DNA of 64,000 nucleotides from Tricholoma matsutake (lineage: Eukaryota; Basidiomycota; Agaricomycetes; Agaricales; Tricholomataceae): the NCBI GenBank assembly GCA_026075535.2, contig AP026544.2:2728001-2792000 (forward strand), given 5' to 3'. Below, piece by piece: positions 23,501 to 35,145 of the stretch. The translations under genes and the position numbers were made by a program. The notes under the pieces are model-generated. The model saw only the letters and a list, made by a program, of their open reading frames with translations, was not told where the DNA came from and did not search any database. Positions within the stretch are counted from its first letter, which is position 1. Every line of letters starts with the position of its first letter.

Positions 23501-24540
23501 TTGTGGTTTGCCTGTGCTGGGTTTTCCTTCCCAGTGTCTTCTTCGTCTTGCAGCCCAATGGGTTCCGCATTCTGAAGAGTCGTGATCGTGATCTCTTCAT
23601 CGTCTATTTCTTCAATCATCGCCTTTCTTGTCTCGACAGGCATCTTGTTTCTCCTTGGTTCAGCATGGAGGGCTCCCCCCATTAATCTTGCCTTGGGGAT
23701 GATTCTTCGGCAATCCGCTCACCGTTCTTCGTTCGTCGGTTTCTCTTTCTTCGGGGTAAGCATTTCCCTTAGTTTTGCAACTATTCGGGCTGATGCCAGT
23801 CATCCTTCTTCTTTTCTGGCGGCCAGTTTCTCCAGTTCTCTGGTGGCCACCTTTTTCCATCGTGCTTGTTCTTCCTCGGCAGTCTTCTTCTTGAGGGCGA
23901 GCTTTTCTTGTTCTTTGGCAACAATCTTTTGGCACCATGCCTGTCGCTCTTGTTTCGTCATGTCAAAGGGGTCCTTCTTCTTTTTGGTTCCCCTCTGGCG
24001 CCATGATAGGTACCCTTCATTGGGTTTCTCGGTTCGCACCCTTCCGATAAGGGTTCTTCCTTTCCCATATGAGAACTCTGGGTAAGTCTCGTCCTTTGTC
24101 CTGAACTGGAAGGTTCCGATCTTCCAGTCGATCACTGGGTTGATTCTTCTGAGCCATGGCAGACCTAGGATGATTGATTCCTTTCCCAGTCCTGCAATCA
24201 GGAAGGTCGTTGGGAAAGTCCTTCTGTTGATCGTTAAGAGTCCTCTGGCACAGTGGGAGATTTCCCCTCTCTTGTTTGGGGTTCCATCCACGTTCTTGAC
24301 TCTGATTACCCTTTCCAGGGGGCACAATTCGAATCCACTGCTTTCTGCAAATTCATGGCTCATGAATATCCCTCCCACTCCTGAGTCGAGTAGGGCTTCG
24401 GTTTCGATGTCTTTTCCTCTGCCTGTCCCTGCCACTTTGACATCTGAGCGCATAGATTGATTTTTCAAAGTGGCTAGTAGTACAGAGCAGACGGAAAGTT
24501 TGGTGGTACCTGGCATTGAGGCAGGCCACCTCTTAAAAAA
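20564..24540 (-). pseudogene. pol: Ty3 pol: protease, RT, RNase H, integrase
   Basis: Protease has LLDSGVGG (DSG at 24379-24387; the usual Ala after DSG is Val, GTG from GCG). RT spans about 23000-22300 with YMDDILIF (YMDD at 22591-22602). RNase H starts at [14 protein letters not shown]. Integrase has RRDYWWPGM, ATDF-like VTTDFITDLPES, STAYHPQTDGETEWVNQ and the C-terminal FKEGDRVWLEVKNL. In-frame TGA codons lie at 23800, 23719, 23281, 22009 and 21574, a TAG at 20831, and the frame shifts near 21510. The main fragments before the shift stay in one frame, so the enzyme order is intact but no product could be made. Confidence 0.85.
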
Positions 24541-25385
24541 CCCTCGTCCTCAATTGCGGCGAGAGCTTCTTTCTTTTCTTCTTCGTCTAGTTCTCCTACG
24601 ATCACTCGGATCCTAGAGTAGGCTTCTTTTCCTTTATTCTTTGGGGATGGCCAGTCCTCGGTCCTCTTTTCTCCTTTCTTGTGTTCGGTTGCTCTGTGTC
24701 CGGGCTGGTGGCACACAAAGCACAATCCTTTCTTCATGTGTTTGATCCTCTCCTGGTAGGAGAGGCAGTTGATCTCGAGTGGGGTTTCCTTTGCCTTAGA
24801 GGCTGGGAGCTTCCTCGTAAAAGCCTCCTGCAGCCTCCCTGTTATGGCTTTTGCTCTCCTCCACTGTCCATCATACTTGGAGGCGGCATTGATCATTCCT
24901 TCCAAGGTTGTTGGGATTGTTTCCATGTTGAAGACTCTTTTGAGGAGCTTGGGGTTCAACCCATCCATAAAGAGTTCAATGAGGGCGGTGTCATCGTTGA
25001 TTCCCGCCTTCTCTCACAGGATTCGGAACTGCGCAATGTAGTCCTCCAGGTCCTGTCCCTGTTTCAATGTCTTCATCTCGGTTCTGGCCCTGCCAGCTTT
25101 GTTGATTGGCATGAACACTGTCCTGAGCATTGCTTCAAAGGTAGACCAGGTTCCTAGGTCTTCCCTTTCTGCCCAAGTCTGTGCCCAGGGCGCAGCCATT
25201 CCTCCATTCATGAAGGACAACATGAAGATGATCTTCTTCTCATCTGTGTCGTAGATTCCATGGTTTACTCTCAGATAGAGTTTCACTTCTTGTAAGAACT
25301 TTGCAGTTCTTGTTCGGTCCCCTGTGAAGTCAGAGGGGGTTCGGATTCTAATCTCCTTGGTAGATGCGGTGGGTTTGGTAGACAT
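24474..25385 (-). pseudogene. gag: Ty3 gag with altered zinc knuckle
   Basis: The frame from ATG 25385 includes IRIRTPSDFTGDRTRTAKFL and KTLKQGQDLEDYIAQF, a TGA at 25014-25016, then DGLNPKLLKRVFN and a knuckle CFVCHQPGHRATEH in which the last Cys of CX2CX4HX4C is His. Gag ends at 24474, overlapping pol in the -1 frame. Confidence 0.8.
24534..24540 (-). promoter_or_regulatory. -1 ribosomal frameshift heptamer T TTT TTA
   Basis: In the gag frame the minus strand reads GGT TTT TTA AGA (24542-24531), so T TTT TTA fits the X XXY YYZ slippery rule. A -1 slip gives TTT TTT AAG AGG TGG, and that frame stays open straight into MPGTTKL of protease. Downstream short inverted repeats (GAGG..CCTC, GTGG..CCAC) could form a stimulatory stem. 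Confidence 0.7.
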
Positions 25386-25670
25386 GTTGTCATTGTCATC
25401 GGATAGGGAGAATGGATCTCGTTCTGGGGTTTCTTCTGTATCAAAGGATCTAAAATCCTCTTTGTCAAGGTATTGGGGTTCTTCGTCACTGGTTCTCTTT
25501 GAGAACCACTTCTGTGCTGGTTCCGAGTATCGTACTAGTTGACCCTGGTACCTATACCACGGGGTTCTTCCTGATGATGATGCTCTGGTTGGAGGTCTAT
25601 CTGGGCTTTGTCTGAAAGACGTTGTGTCTGCACCTAGGTAGGTGGACTTTGTAGATCAGCTTGACCTTTT

Positions 25671-26119
25671 GTTAAGACTATAGGTCCTTAACTCAGCCTT
25701 GGCTTCGTGTGTTACAGTTGGAGGCTTTCCAACTGTCTTGTGTTGCACTAGGAGACTTTCCTAGTGTATCAGGCTTCCTGCCTTCACTTGGGTACTTCCT
25801 CAAGTTGTCACAGCTGTCCGTACTCAGAGGCTTTCTGAGTACACCGTCGGTTCGTGTATCACAGTCAGAGGCTTTCTGACTGTCGAGTTCGAGTGTATCA
25901 CAACTAAGGGGCTTCCTTAGTTGTCAAGTGTTCTGGTTGAGTCTAAGACCGTTGATTGAATTAGGTCAAGCTGAGGAATACAGACAGTATTACTACGGCT
26001 TATATACAGTTCAAAGATGTCTATCGTCCAATCGGAATGTAGGATCGTTATCAAGTATAAATAGAAAGAACAATAGAAAAGACAGGCCTCATGCCTTGCA
26101 TGAGGCGTCCGATGTCACA
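25671..26119 (-). repeat. 5' LTR of the Ty3 element
   Basis: On the plus strand it starts TGTTAAGACT and ends GATGTCACA, so on the element strand it is TGTGACATC...CTTAACA, with TG/CA ends, 449 bp. A TATATAAGCC box (about 26008-25998) marks the promoter. The downstream half holds the hairpin series at 25715-25923. Confidence 0.7.
25715..25923 (-). repeat. Six spaced hairpins with a constant loop in the LTR
   Basis: Stem-loops at 25715-25735, 25746-25766, 25786-25805, 25820-25842, 25861-25883 and 25901-25923. Stems are 7-9 bp and unrelated in sequence, while the five-base loop is GGCTT in four, GACTT in one and TACTT in one (AAGCC type in the transcript). Spacers often read GTGTATCAC. Centres are 31-41 bases apart. 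Confidence 0.85.
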
Positions 26120-26344
26120 GACCTCATGTAAAGGGGTTGTTGTACCACGGTGCATGTGGGAGTGGGCTCAGGTGCATGGAGTCACCATGCGTCAAGGCAT
26201 CTTCCATCGGAGGTGAGTCGAGTCGAATAGAAAAATTAAAGTACCCGGCCTTGCCGGTGTACATCTGGTCATCGTGGGTTACGACAAATTGTAACATGGC
26301 TGGCCTCGGACCTTGGCCAAACAAATATACTCGCAGTCATCCTG

Positions 26345-27562
26345 CTTATGGTACCGCACCACTATGGGATCTGCTTTGAGCCACACCGCTTCAATTACCC
26401 TATTATATACTGGGGCCCGGCTAGTTCTCATCACAAGCATGAGGCAATCTTACTGTATGCTCGCAACTTCCTGCACTATCCAGATCTGTTCGCCCTCCAT
26501 GCCAGCAAAATGAATACATCCGCATCAGGACATGTAGAAGCCTTAGTAAAATCAAAAGACGGACCAGGCGCCAGGGCCATTGGGGGAGTTAGCCAACAAC
26601 ATGGTGCCAACAAGGGTAAGGGAAAAGGAGTTCTTTGTAAGTAACCAGAGTTGTTTTGGCATCCGTCAACTCATCCTCCCACGACAGATAATAAGCAGAA
26701 ATCTTCAAATCTGCCAACAGGCCGCGACAAGTTTGATGTGTACAAGAGCCCCCTCATGCCACTCCCAATTCCTGCCTGGCATGATGCGTTGAAGGCGGTT
26801 AAAAGGGACGAACCCCCAGCATCTTATCACACGCATTATCTATTTCCTGAGGCAGCGATTTTTGCTTCCACCAACAAGGCTTGCTGTGCAAAATTCTTTG
26901 CCACATGGAAAGTATTTCAACCTGCCTGCATCTTACGAGTATTTTCAGTGGAAAGCTCAGCATCTCCCTTGTCCGGTCAACAGTGGCATGATTTTCTTCT
27001 TGATGGGCTTGTGGCATGCAGCCGCGAGCCAAGTTTAATTTGTCAACGTGAACAAGTCAAGGCCATCTTTGCAGATGCTTTGGATGAACTCCAGATTGAC
27101 CTTTGTCCTCCACCATCTGACAGTTGTCCCACAGTGCCAGTTGATGAGGCACAGAAAATTCTATGGGAATTGACTGAGCTTAATTTCCACTTTGAGCTTT
27201 TGGCCCTTGACAAGCATGCCTCAGGCTTGTCACCCCACCGGGGTGAACATGAGCGGCAGGCTATGGTGCTAAAGTGTTTTGATGTACCTTCGCTAGTCAT
27301 CACCAATGTACAGTGGGCAAATTTTGGTTTGCAAGCTCATGACTGGTGAGAAAGGTTACCATTTTTTCTGGCGGTGAGGGCATTAATGAGGGATTGGGAT
27401 GGACTGAAGCCGACGCCTCTTTTACTACCTGATCTGGCCTCACATAATATGTATACTGAAGCAGATGTCCAGCAACTTGAGGACCACATAGCTCGTTTTT
27501 ATATGCAAACTTTCTATCATTTACTTGGCCATGCCGCAGTTGTTCCTACCCGGCTTCCATAA
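26345..27562 (+). pseudogene. Conserved hypothetical gene, 3' part
   Basis: Continuation of the gene at 19815-20562: FEPHRFNYPIIYWGPASSHH and YARNFLHYPDLFALH, then an exon (about 26700-27349) with PIPAWHDALKAVKRD, CAKFFATWKVFQPACILRV and LSGQQWHDFLLDGL, and a last piece with PLLLPDLASHNMYTEADVQQ ending at 27562. These are the C-terminal blocks I associate with the same family. Introns join them (GTAAGT-like at 26636). The 5' exon of this half, next to the LTR (26120-26345), is unclear. Confidence 0.55.
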
Positions 27563-28034
27563 TTACCTATGTATAGTATATCTTTCAAAATCTTATTATC
27601 TGTGAACATCCTTCTGTTTTATTAGTCCCCACATTGTCCCAACTTCCAGCTTGAGTCATTTTAGTATAACCCATCATACATGGTCAAAGCAAAGGTATGG
27701 TGCTACAACTATTGATGATATCCACTGATGATTTGGGATAATTTGAAATAGGAAACTTCGAAGTGCAAGTTTGATGGGAATGACAACAGTAAGCTCACTC
27801 ATCCCTTAGCATTAACTTGAACATTTCCTCGTTCTAATACATTGCCTCCATAGCGCGCCCAACATTTATGGCCTTTTACTAATCCAGCAATATCAGACTC
27901 GGACTGTCAATTCATAAATTGACTCATACATGCTAGCGATCATTTTCTCATGTTGAGCCCTCCAGTCAGGCTGAGGTTTCTGGACATCGCACTGTTAGCA
28001 GAGTTCTGCCCACCACTATTCTCATTATCTCGCC

Positions 28035-31000
28035 ATGGACCTGCCGCCAGCCTGGTGTCAAGTCTGTGTTTGTGGGCACACGTTCTCTGTACTACAAGCC
28101 TATACTTTTCACAAGAAGATGAAGAAACGGTTTTCCAGTGGTCTGGAGAAAGCTAAAGAGGTCTGGCAGTCCAAGAAGCATCAAAAAATGGAAGTAATGC
28201 AAAGCACAACTGTGGAAAGCCCTACAGACCAAAATGTAGCTGTTGAACAAGAATTAAACAATGTTGCACTCGCCATGCAAAATGAAGTAAGACTTATGAT
28301 GTTGGTGCAGCTCATTGCTCATTGAATCGCTATTATACCGGTTAGAGTGCCTCTATGAACGACGAAGACTTGGATCAACCACTGGCAGAGCGCAGGGGTC
28401 GCTGGGAAAACCGCCAACTACCCAAGCGCTACCGGGATATACTACCTGAACCTCCAGCAGCACTTCCTCCAGCTCCTCAACCAGAAGCATTGGAATGCGC
28501 GCCGACCGCGTCTCCAGCTACCATACCAGCATCACCCTCATCCGAGCAACCCCCAAATGTTTATTCCCATGTCAGGAGACTGCTGAAAACCATATGGAAT
28601 AAATTTGGCCTTTTCCAGCAGTATCATGCAACTCATTTCCCAGGCCACGATCCCAACGAGAATATAACACGTGACGACCTGATGGATACATCCCCAGATA
28701 CTTTCCCTGACCATCCAGCTGACTCTTACCACCCATATCCAAATCAGTCGTCGTTTTTACTAGGAGAATGGTATTGGAACGGCGGGTTAAAGAAAACGCA
28801 ATCTGGCTTTCAGGATCTCATCAAGATAGTCGGGCATCCAAACTTTCAACCTGAGGATGTTTCAGGGACAAACTGGCGGCTTATTAATGTGCAGCTGAGT
28901 GGAGATCAGCTGTGCAACCCCTCAAACGATGAAGGCTGGGAGGACAAAGAGGATAACAGCGGGTGGGTTAAAACCCCAATCAAGATCAAGGTTCCATTCC
29001 CCAGAAGGTCGCTGCATCCAGGGCAAAAGGAGTTCGACGTGGGAACACTTCATCACCGCAAGCTGGTGTCGGTGATTAGGGAGAAAATTATGCATCCCTC
29101 TAACCATCCACACCTCCATTTCGAGCCGTATGAGTTATTTTGGCAACCAACTGAAGCTTCTAAACCAGTCAAAGCTCATGGAGAACTCTACACTTCAGAG
29201 GCATTCATTGAGGCTCACCGTGACCTTCAGGATTCTCCCGGAGAGCCAGGATGTGACCTTCAGAGAGTTGTAGTGGGTCTTATGTTTGCTTCAGATGGTA
29301 CTCAGCTCTCAGCATTCAGCACCGCTAAACTATGGCCAATTTATCTTGCGATGGGGAACAAGTCAAAGGACAGAAGGTCAAAGCCCTCCTGTCAAGCATT
29401 TGAGCACATCGCCTACCTAGAGACAGTGAGTAGGACCTCATTAACTTTGCACTAGTATGTGATCCTCATTCCTTTTTGAATGACAGCTCCCAGATGCATT
29501 TAAAGCCTTTGCCACAGAGCACCTGGGTGGAAAGGGCCCAAACAGAGCATTCATGGCCCATTGTCATCGAGAAATCTATAACGCTCAGTGGGAGATCATC
29601 CTTGATGATGAATTCCTGGAAGCTTATGAGCATGGAATTGTGATTATGTGTTGTGATGGCATTCGGCGTCGCTTTTACCCTCGTATATTTACATATTCTG
29701 CGGACTACAAGGAGAAGTAAGCCAAGATTCTTTTGAATGCCGGTGTCTTTAACTCAAAGTTTTGAAAGAATTCTTATAGCTAGCATTCGTAATCTTGGTC
29801 AGTGCCCTTGTCCTTGTTGTCTCATACCATTAGATCGTGTTGCCAATATGGAGATGCGTCGAGATATGACACAGTGCAGGACTCTCACCCGGATTGATGA
29901 TGTGAAACAGCATAATCATGTTGAGACAGTGCGCGAGAAAATATATGAGCAGGGTTATGTGGTTGATAGTATGGCAGTGGAAGATCTCCTACAAGAAGAT
30001 TCTCTTGTTCCAACAGCAGTATGACCTTCTTACCTCTCTGATGGTTGACTTTAATGCTCATGCTTTATCAGAATGCATTTTCAAGCAAGCTGGCGCCATT
30101 TGGTTTCAATACGTTCGGCATACTCGTTGTGGATCTCATGCATGAGGTTGAGCTCGGTGTCTGGAAGGCAGTTTTCATACATCTACTACGCATTCTAGAT
30201 TGCCAAAATAAAAGCCTCAAGCACAAGTTAGATAGACAGCAAGTATTGTTCGAAGCCTCAGAAGGCTTGGTACTGATATTTCCATTAGATTTCAAGAGAT
30301 TCCTCCTTTCGGGGTTGATGGCATAAGAAAAATAAGGTCAAACCGGTCGGAATTGAAGAAGATGACTGCTCATGATTACGAGGATATGTTACAAGTGGGT
30401 GTTATCGCTAGTATTCTCAACTTGACTGATATCATTCACATAGTGTGCTATATCCATTTTTTATGGTCTTCTGCCTGAACCCCACAATACATATGTTCTC
30501 AAGCTCTTATTTGAATTAGCCCACTGGCATGGTCTTGCCAAGCTCGGCATGCACACAGATGCAACTCCGGACATTTTATCCCATGTCACTACATCTCTGG
30601 GAAACAGCCTATGCACATTTGAGGAAAAGACATGTGAAGCATTCGAGACTCAAGAATTGGAACACGAGCGTGCTGCTCGGCAACAACATCAGGAGAAATC
30701 CGCAATTAATGTGGTGTCCAGATCAAGAGGACCTACAGCATCCAACAGTAATGCACGGAAGCAGAAGAAGCTCAATCTGAGGACTTATAAGTACCATGCA
30801 CTTGGCAACTATGTTGACACCATCCGGCGCTTCAGTACAACTGACTCATATTCCACTCAATCAGTAAGCTTTTACATGATATTTTGTGTAACATTGCTTA
30901 CTGTGGTGGTGGGCATCAGAGTGAGCTCGAGCACCGAACATCCAAAACTCAGTCACTTCAGTCTAGCAGCCGATCAATACCACAGCAAATATCAAGGATT

Positions 31001-32278
31001 GAGCGATGAGAGCACCATATCAGCATGATCCACGAGAGGATGGATTGTCAACGCCTTAGCCCATCCTCAGAAATAGAGCCAGAGGATGTTACACATGACC
31101 CTGGGGTATAGTACAACATAGGAAAGTCACAGAAATGTTCTGTACACATACCAACCTTCCTACAAAAGAACGAGGGTGATCCCGCAATCAAGGTGAACAA
31201 TCTTTGTATTCTTCTGCTGATTTGTACTAACCCCTCACGCAAAATTTCTTACCAAAGTTAAGAGAGCATCTACTTCCCCAAATCCAAACAGCATTGCTCC
31301 AGGAAGCTGAATCGCTTTCAGAGCCTTCCAGCTTCAGAACAGGCTCAGATACTGGACTATTTCATAGCCCCAACAGAAATCCATGCAATTTTGTGTTCTT
31401 GAAGAACAACTGCATATACCACCACAAGCTTATTCGATTCCACTTTACCACTTATGACGTTCGGTGTGGGACTGACATTGTTAACCCAGGGACATCTCAT
31501 TGTAACATCATGCTTCTTGCCGATGATGTGGAGAGTTCGAATCCACATCATTTCTTGTATACACGGGTCCTCGGCGGATATCATGTAAACGTGATCTATA
31601 CTAGGCCTGGCATGCGTGATTTTGAAGCTCGCTGCTTCAATTTTTTGTGGGTGTGATGGTTTGAGGTCGTTAATCCAGGGTCTTCAGGGTGGAGTAATTC
31701 CAAGCTAGACTCTGTCCACTTCCCTCCTATGAATGAAAATTGTTCTTTCAGTTTTGTGGATCCGGAAGATGTCCTGCATGGGTGTCACATCTTACCAGCC
31801 TTTGCAAAAGGAAAACAATGAGCGGATGGGATTGGCATCTCACGCTGCGCCAAGGATAGTAAAGATTACAATCAATACTATGTTAACCGGTGTGTTTATT
31901 GCTTACTTGCTACTTCTGATTTCATTCTATTCCCCTAGGTTCTCTGACAGGGATCTTCTCATGCGCTACCACTGGGGGCTGGGTGTTGGCCACTTTCATG
32001 CACATCAGTCAGCACTCACTTCAGGCTGCATTTCCAATCTGACTGAGGATGCCCAAGAAACTCAGGCTCCAGATCTGGGGCTGCAGGAAGCATTGGGAGA
32101 GTGTCTCTTGCACAGGACAACGACAGAGGTAGTGACATGGGTTATGAGTCGGACAAACCAGAGCTGTGTTTGGAAGACCTTGACTTGGAAGGGTGGGACG
32201 ACATTGAAATGGATGACATAGAGGATGGGGAGGGGGAAGAAGACGATGGAGAGCCTGAAGATTTTACTGGGATGTACT
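28035..32278 (+). CDS. Plavaka (CACTA-like) transposase, multi-exon
   Basis: The gene opens at ATG 28035 with a Cys/His motif (CQVCVCGHTFSVLQAYTFH) and KKRFSSGLEKAKEVWQSKK. After an intron (GTAAGA at 28288, TAG at 28346) comes ERRGRWENRQLPKRYRDILP and the block QYHATHFPGHDPNE..FLLGEWYWNGG. Later exons carry HREIYNAQWEIILDDEFLEAYEHG, GQCPCPCCLIP, FGILVVDLMHEVELGVWKA, GLLPEPHNTYVLKLLFELAHWH and, near the end, SFVDPEDVLHGCHILPAF and RFSDRDLLMRYHWGLGVGH, closing with an acidic tail to 32278. This order is that of Plavaka transposases, with an acidic C-terminus as usual. The frame appears to slip between 30230 and 30330, where the two best readings do not join by a credible intron, so the copy may be dead. 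Element ends were not found. Confidence 0.75.
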
Positions 32279-32860
32279 AGGCATACATTTCTTAACATGT
32301 GTTGGCTCAGATTGGACATCTATGTATGTAACATTCATTTGCACTTTCTTTATCTGGTTGTCATGGAGGTCTACCTGGTCTAATTCATATTTTTGCTCTT
32401 ATAGGTTTTACCGCTGCTATGGAATAATATCAGGGTCTCAATGCACCATATATAGCCTTGTACTAGTACCTATCATGGCACCGTGCTCGACATCAAGTCG
32501 CACCACAAATAGCCTGAGAATTTTCCTCCACATTTGTTACTAGTAGTAGGCCACTCATTGGCAAGAATTTTCACTCACTGACCCTTTGAGGGGACAAAGT
32601 CAAGCGGTTACGCTGCAGAGATTTACGTAGATGCTTATTGTGTCAAACCCGACTTCGGGGGAGACCCGTCCCTTGCAATAAACACATCCCTCTTCAAATC
32701 ACAATTTGACTATACCAAATGCCCTACATTTCCCCATTCTGGTGCATATAGTACTTTGGGAATGACATCCTGTTATCAAATCCATGGCTCTACAATGAAT
32801 GGTGCAATGACTCAGTGTGGCGGCTGACTTTGGTGAGTTTGTGACTGCGTTCGAGAACTA

Positions 32861-33110
32861 GTGAATCATTTCTTTCAAGTAGCCACTACATTTATGAACC
32901 TAGCGGAAAGTTTTCAGATTCAACATCACGGTGCAGTGCCCACCTTGTCCTATGGGAGCTTGGCATTGTTATCGAGTTTCCTCTGGGGCATCAATCATCA
33001 TTCCCTCAGCCTCATCCGAGTCAGCAGCCACTCAAACCTCCCTATCCAACCACTGGCACATGAGATTCAGTACTCCTTTGCCATGGCTGGCTGGGGTCCG
33101 CAGGATGTTA
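32861..33110 (+). pseudogene. Relic of a TET/JBP-like dioxygenase core
   Basis: Aligns by eye with the catalytic exon at 7204-8080: GGAAAGTTT, CCTATGGGAGCTTGGCATTG, TTATCGAGTTTCCTC, ATCATCATTCCCTCAGC, AGCCACTCAAACCTCCC and AGATTCAGTACTCCTT all have close partners there. Frames change at least twice. The codon at the 2OG-Arg position is CAG (33068-33070), where the other copy has TGG. Confidence 0.65.
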
Positions 33111-33306
33111 GGGACTGGACTATTAGGTGTGTTTACAAATTTTGTGTTTCAATGTGTTTCCTTATCATTTTATACCTATTCTGTGTCGATGCTTTGAAGC
33201 GATGCAGGATGTTAGGGACTGAGCTATTAGGTGTGTTTACGAATTTTGCATTTCAGTGCATTTCTTTATCATTTTATACCTATTCTGTGTCGATGCTACT
33301 ACTTAT
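33101..33306. repeat. 103-bp tandem duplication
   Basis: CAGGATGTTAGGGACTG begins at 33101 and again at 33204, and both units continue through TTAGGTGTGTTTAC and CATTTTATACCTATTCTGTG. A few transitions separate them. Confidence 0.85.
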
Positions 33307-34257
33307 TGATCACACCGCCAGATCTGCTTTCAGAAGAAGAAGATCAAGCCTTCAAACAAAACTCGCTCCCACCCATAGCCATGGCCAATGATGTGAATGA
33401 CCCATCTTGAGTTGGATTTGGCATGTGAAACTTTTCATTGCAAGCTCAGAATAACCTGATAACTTGGCTTGGATGTGGAGTTCATCAGACATGGAGGTGA
33501 TATTGCAGGGAACAGCCTTGGTGGTGTCGGTCCAACACCGGCATACTTGTGATTCTGCCTTGCCAAAGTTTTCTTCATCAAACTTGACTTTCATAGCAAA
33601 GTTCCTCATACCTGGCCCAGTTCCATTGCTCCTTCGCCTCATTACGAGTTTCCAGACTGTAGTGCATTGCCAGGGAATGTGGGGTGGTGTGATGGCCCAG
33701 GTTGTCTCACATTTGAGTCATCCTGGACGTCACACACACCATCATGACCTGCTTTACACTAAAATATCCTGCAAGCTTGTTGTCCCTCATTTGGATCCTG
33801 ACAACCAATGCAGGAGTGGTGCAGGAATGTGGCAGTCATTATGCTGAATGACATTGAGATGGGATGAGAAGGCTGGCCAGTGTATGCTATCGGCAACGGC
33901 CGCCCCAAGAGGATGTCAGCACATGTGAGAACCCCTGCAATGATATCAAAGAAATCGAGTAGTTTGGGCTCAAGGCGATTATTTTGCCCTAAAGGTACAT
34001 TGTGTTAAATATCATCTCTTTTTTCTTTCTTTTGTGAAACAGGACAGGAATGAATTCACCATATTCAGGAAGAATGAGATGTAGCAGATAAAACTATTTC
34101 TTCCATCATCTCCTCCCCCCCTCTATCTCTGAGTCCTCCAATGGGCGGGGCATTCAAACTGAGGAGCTCAACATGGCATCTGTCATCTAGGCACCCCTTT
34201 CCATTACACCAACAACGTGTATTGTCATTCCTCAAGACATACCAGAGATCATTACAA

Positions 34258-34830
34258 AATGACAGATAATATCATTTCTTCCACCTGAACAACTCTCTGT
34301 TAGGATATACAAAAATCATATGTTGCAATTCTGTTAGCACAAGCGTCAGTTCCTGTATATCTCCTGCAAGTATCTGAGTATCTTATCAGCAAGTGGTAGC
34401 CGCCAGGAAGAATGGGATATATAGGAAATGCCAGATAAAATCATTTCTTCCACTTGAATAATTGTGTATTGGGATATACAAAAATCATACATTCCAATTC
34501 TGTTAGTCCAAATGTCGGTTCCTGAACATCTCCTGCAAGTATCTGAGTATCCTACCAGCAAGTGGTAGGATCCAGGAAGAATGAGATATAGAGGAAATGG
34601 CAGATATAATCATTTCTTCCACTTGAACAATTGCATGTTGGGATATACAAAAATCATACATTCCAATTCTGGGAGTACAAGCATCAGTTCCTGAACATTT
34701 CCTGAAAGTATCTGAGTATCTGGTCAGCAAACTACAAACTCTAGGAAGGATGATAGCACATTTTAAGGTCTGGATAATCTCTAGAAAGGATGTTGTTCCA
34801 GCTAAAATCATTTCTTGTGCTTGAACAATT
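34258..34830. repeat. 169-bp tandem array, three full units and a remnant
   Basis: AATG(A/C/G)CAGATA...ATCATTTCTTCCAC starts at 34258, 34427 and 34597, with a partial unit near 34790. Each unit contains GGATATACAAAAATCATA, GTCAGTTCCTG and GTATCTGAGTATC. No coding sense is apparent. A degraded start may lie at 34070. Confidence 0.85.
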
Positions 34831-34904
34831 GTATGCTATGATATAACAATATCGTACAGCACAATCCTGTTAAAGTGTCTGACCCCTCTTCATATTTGTT
34901 TGAC

Positions 34905-35145
34905 CATCTTTTAAGGCCTGCCCAAATTTTATCTATTGATTGCGGAGTGTTAATTGGTGATCAAATCTGTCTAGTCATACCAGATCCCTGTCATTCACTG
35001 CAATTCTGTCAGAAAAAGTGTCGGCGGCTGACCCATTGTCATCTGTGTTGGATGATGTTTTAAGGCTAGATAAAATCTTATCTACTGATGGCGGAGTGTT
35101 AATCATTGATCAAATCTGTCTAGTCATACCGGACCCCTGCCGATT
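34905..35145. repeat. About 148-bp tandem repeat, two units
   Basis: TTTTAAGGC(C/T) followed by TTATCTA(T/C)TGAT(T/G)GCGGAG and CAAATCTGTCTAGTCATACC occurs near 34910 and 35059. Both lie just after the 169-bp array. Confidence 0.75.

Larger units (their letters stand above)
20563..26119 (-). mobile_element. Decayed Ty3/gypsy retrotransposon lacking its 3' LTR
   Basis: On the minus strand: 5' LTR (26119-25671), gag, protease, RT, RNase H and integrase, ending at the pol C-terminal LSPLSYRLK at 20564. The remaining pol end, the PPT and the 3' LTR are absent, so the downstream end is truncated at the junction with the host gene. Seven in-frame stops and at least one frameshift (near 21510) show it is dead. 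It lies within the hypothetical gene whose parts flank it. With only one LTR, no target-site duplication can be checked. Confidence 0.85.

Noticed and set aside
23473..24460. Plus-strand frames across the Ty3 gag-pol region
   Set aside because: Antisense shadows of the minus-strand element; no family features and no codon logic.
25715..25923. Hairpin series as a CRISPR array
   Set aside because: Stems differ in sequence and only the loop is constant; spacing varies, it is inside an LTR, and the DNA is eukaryotic.
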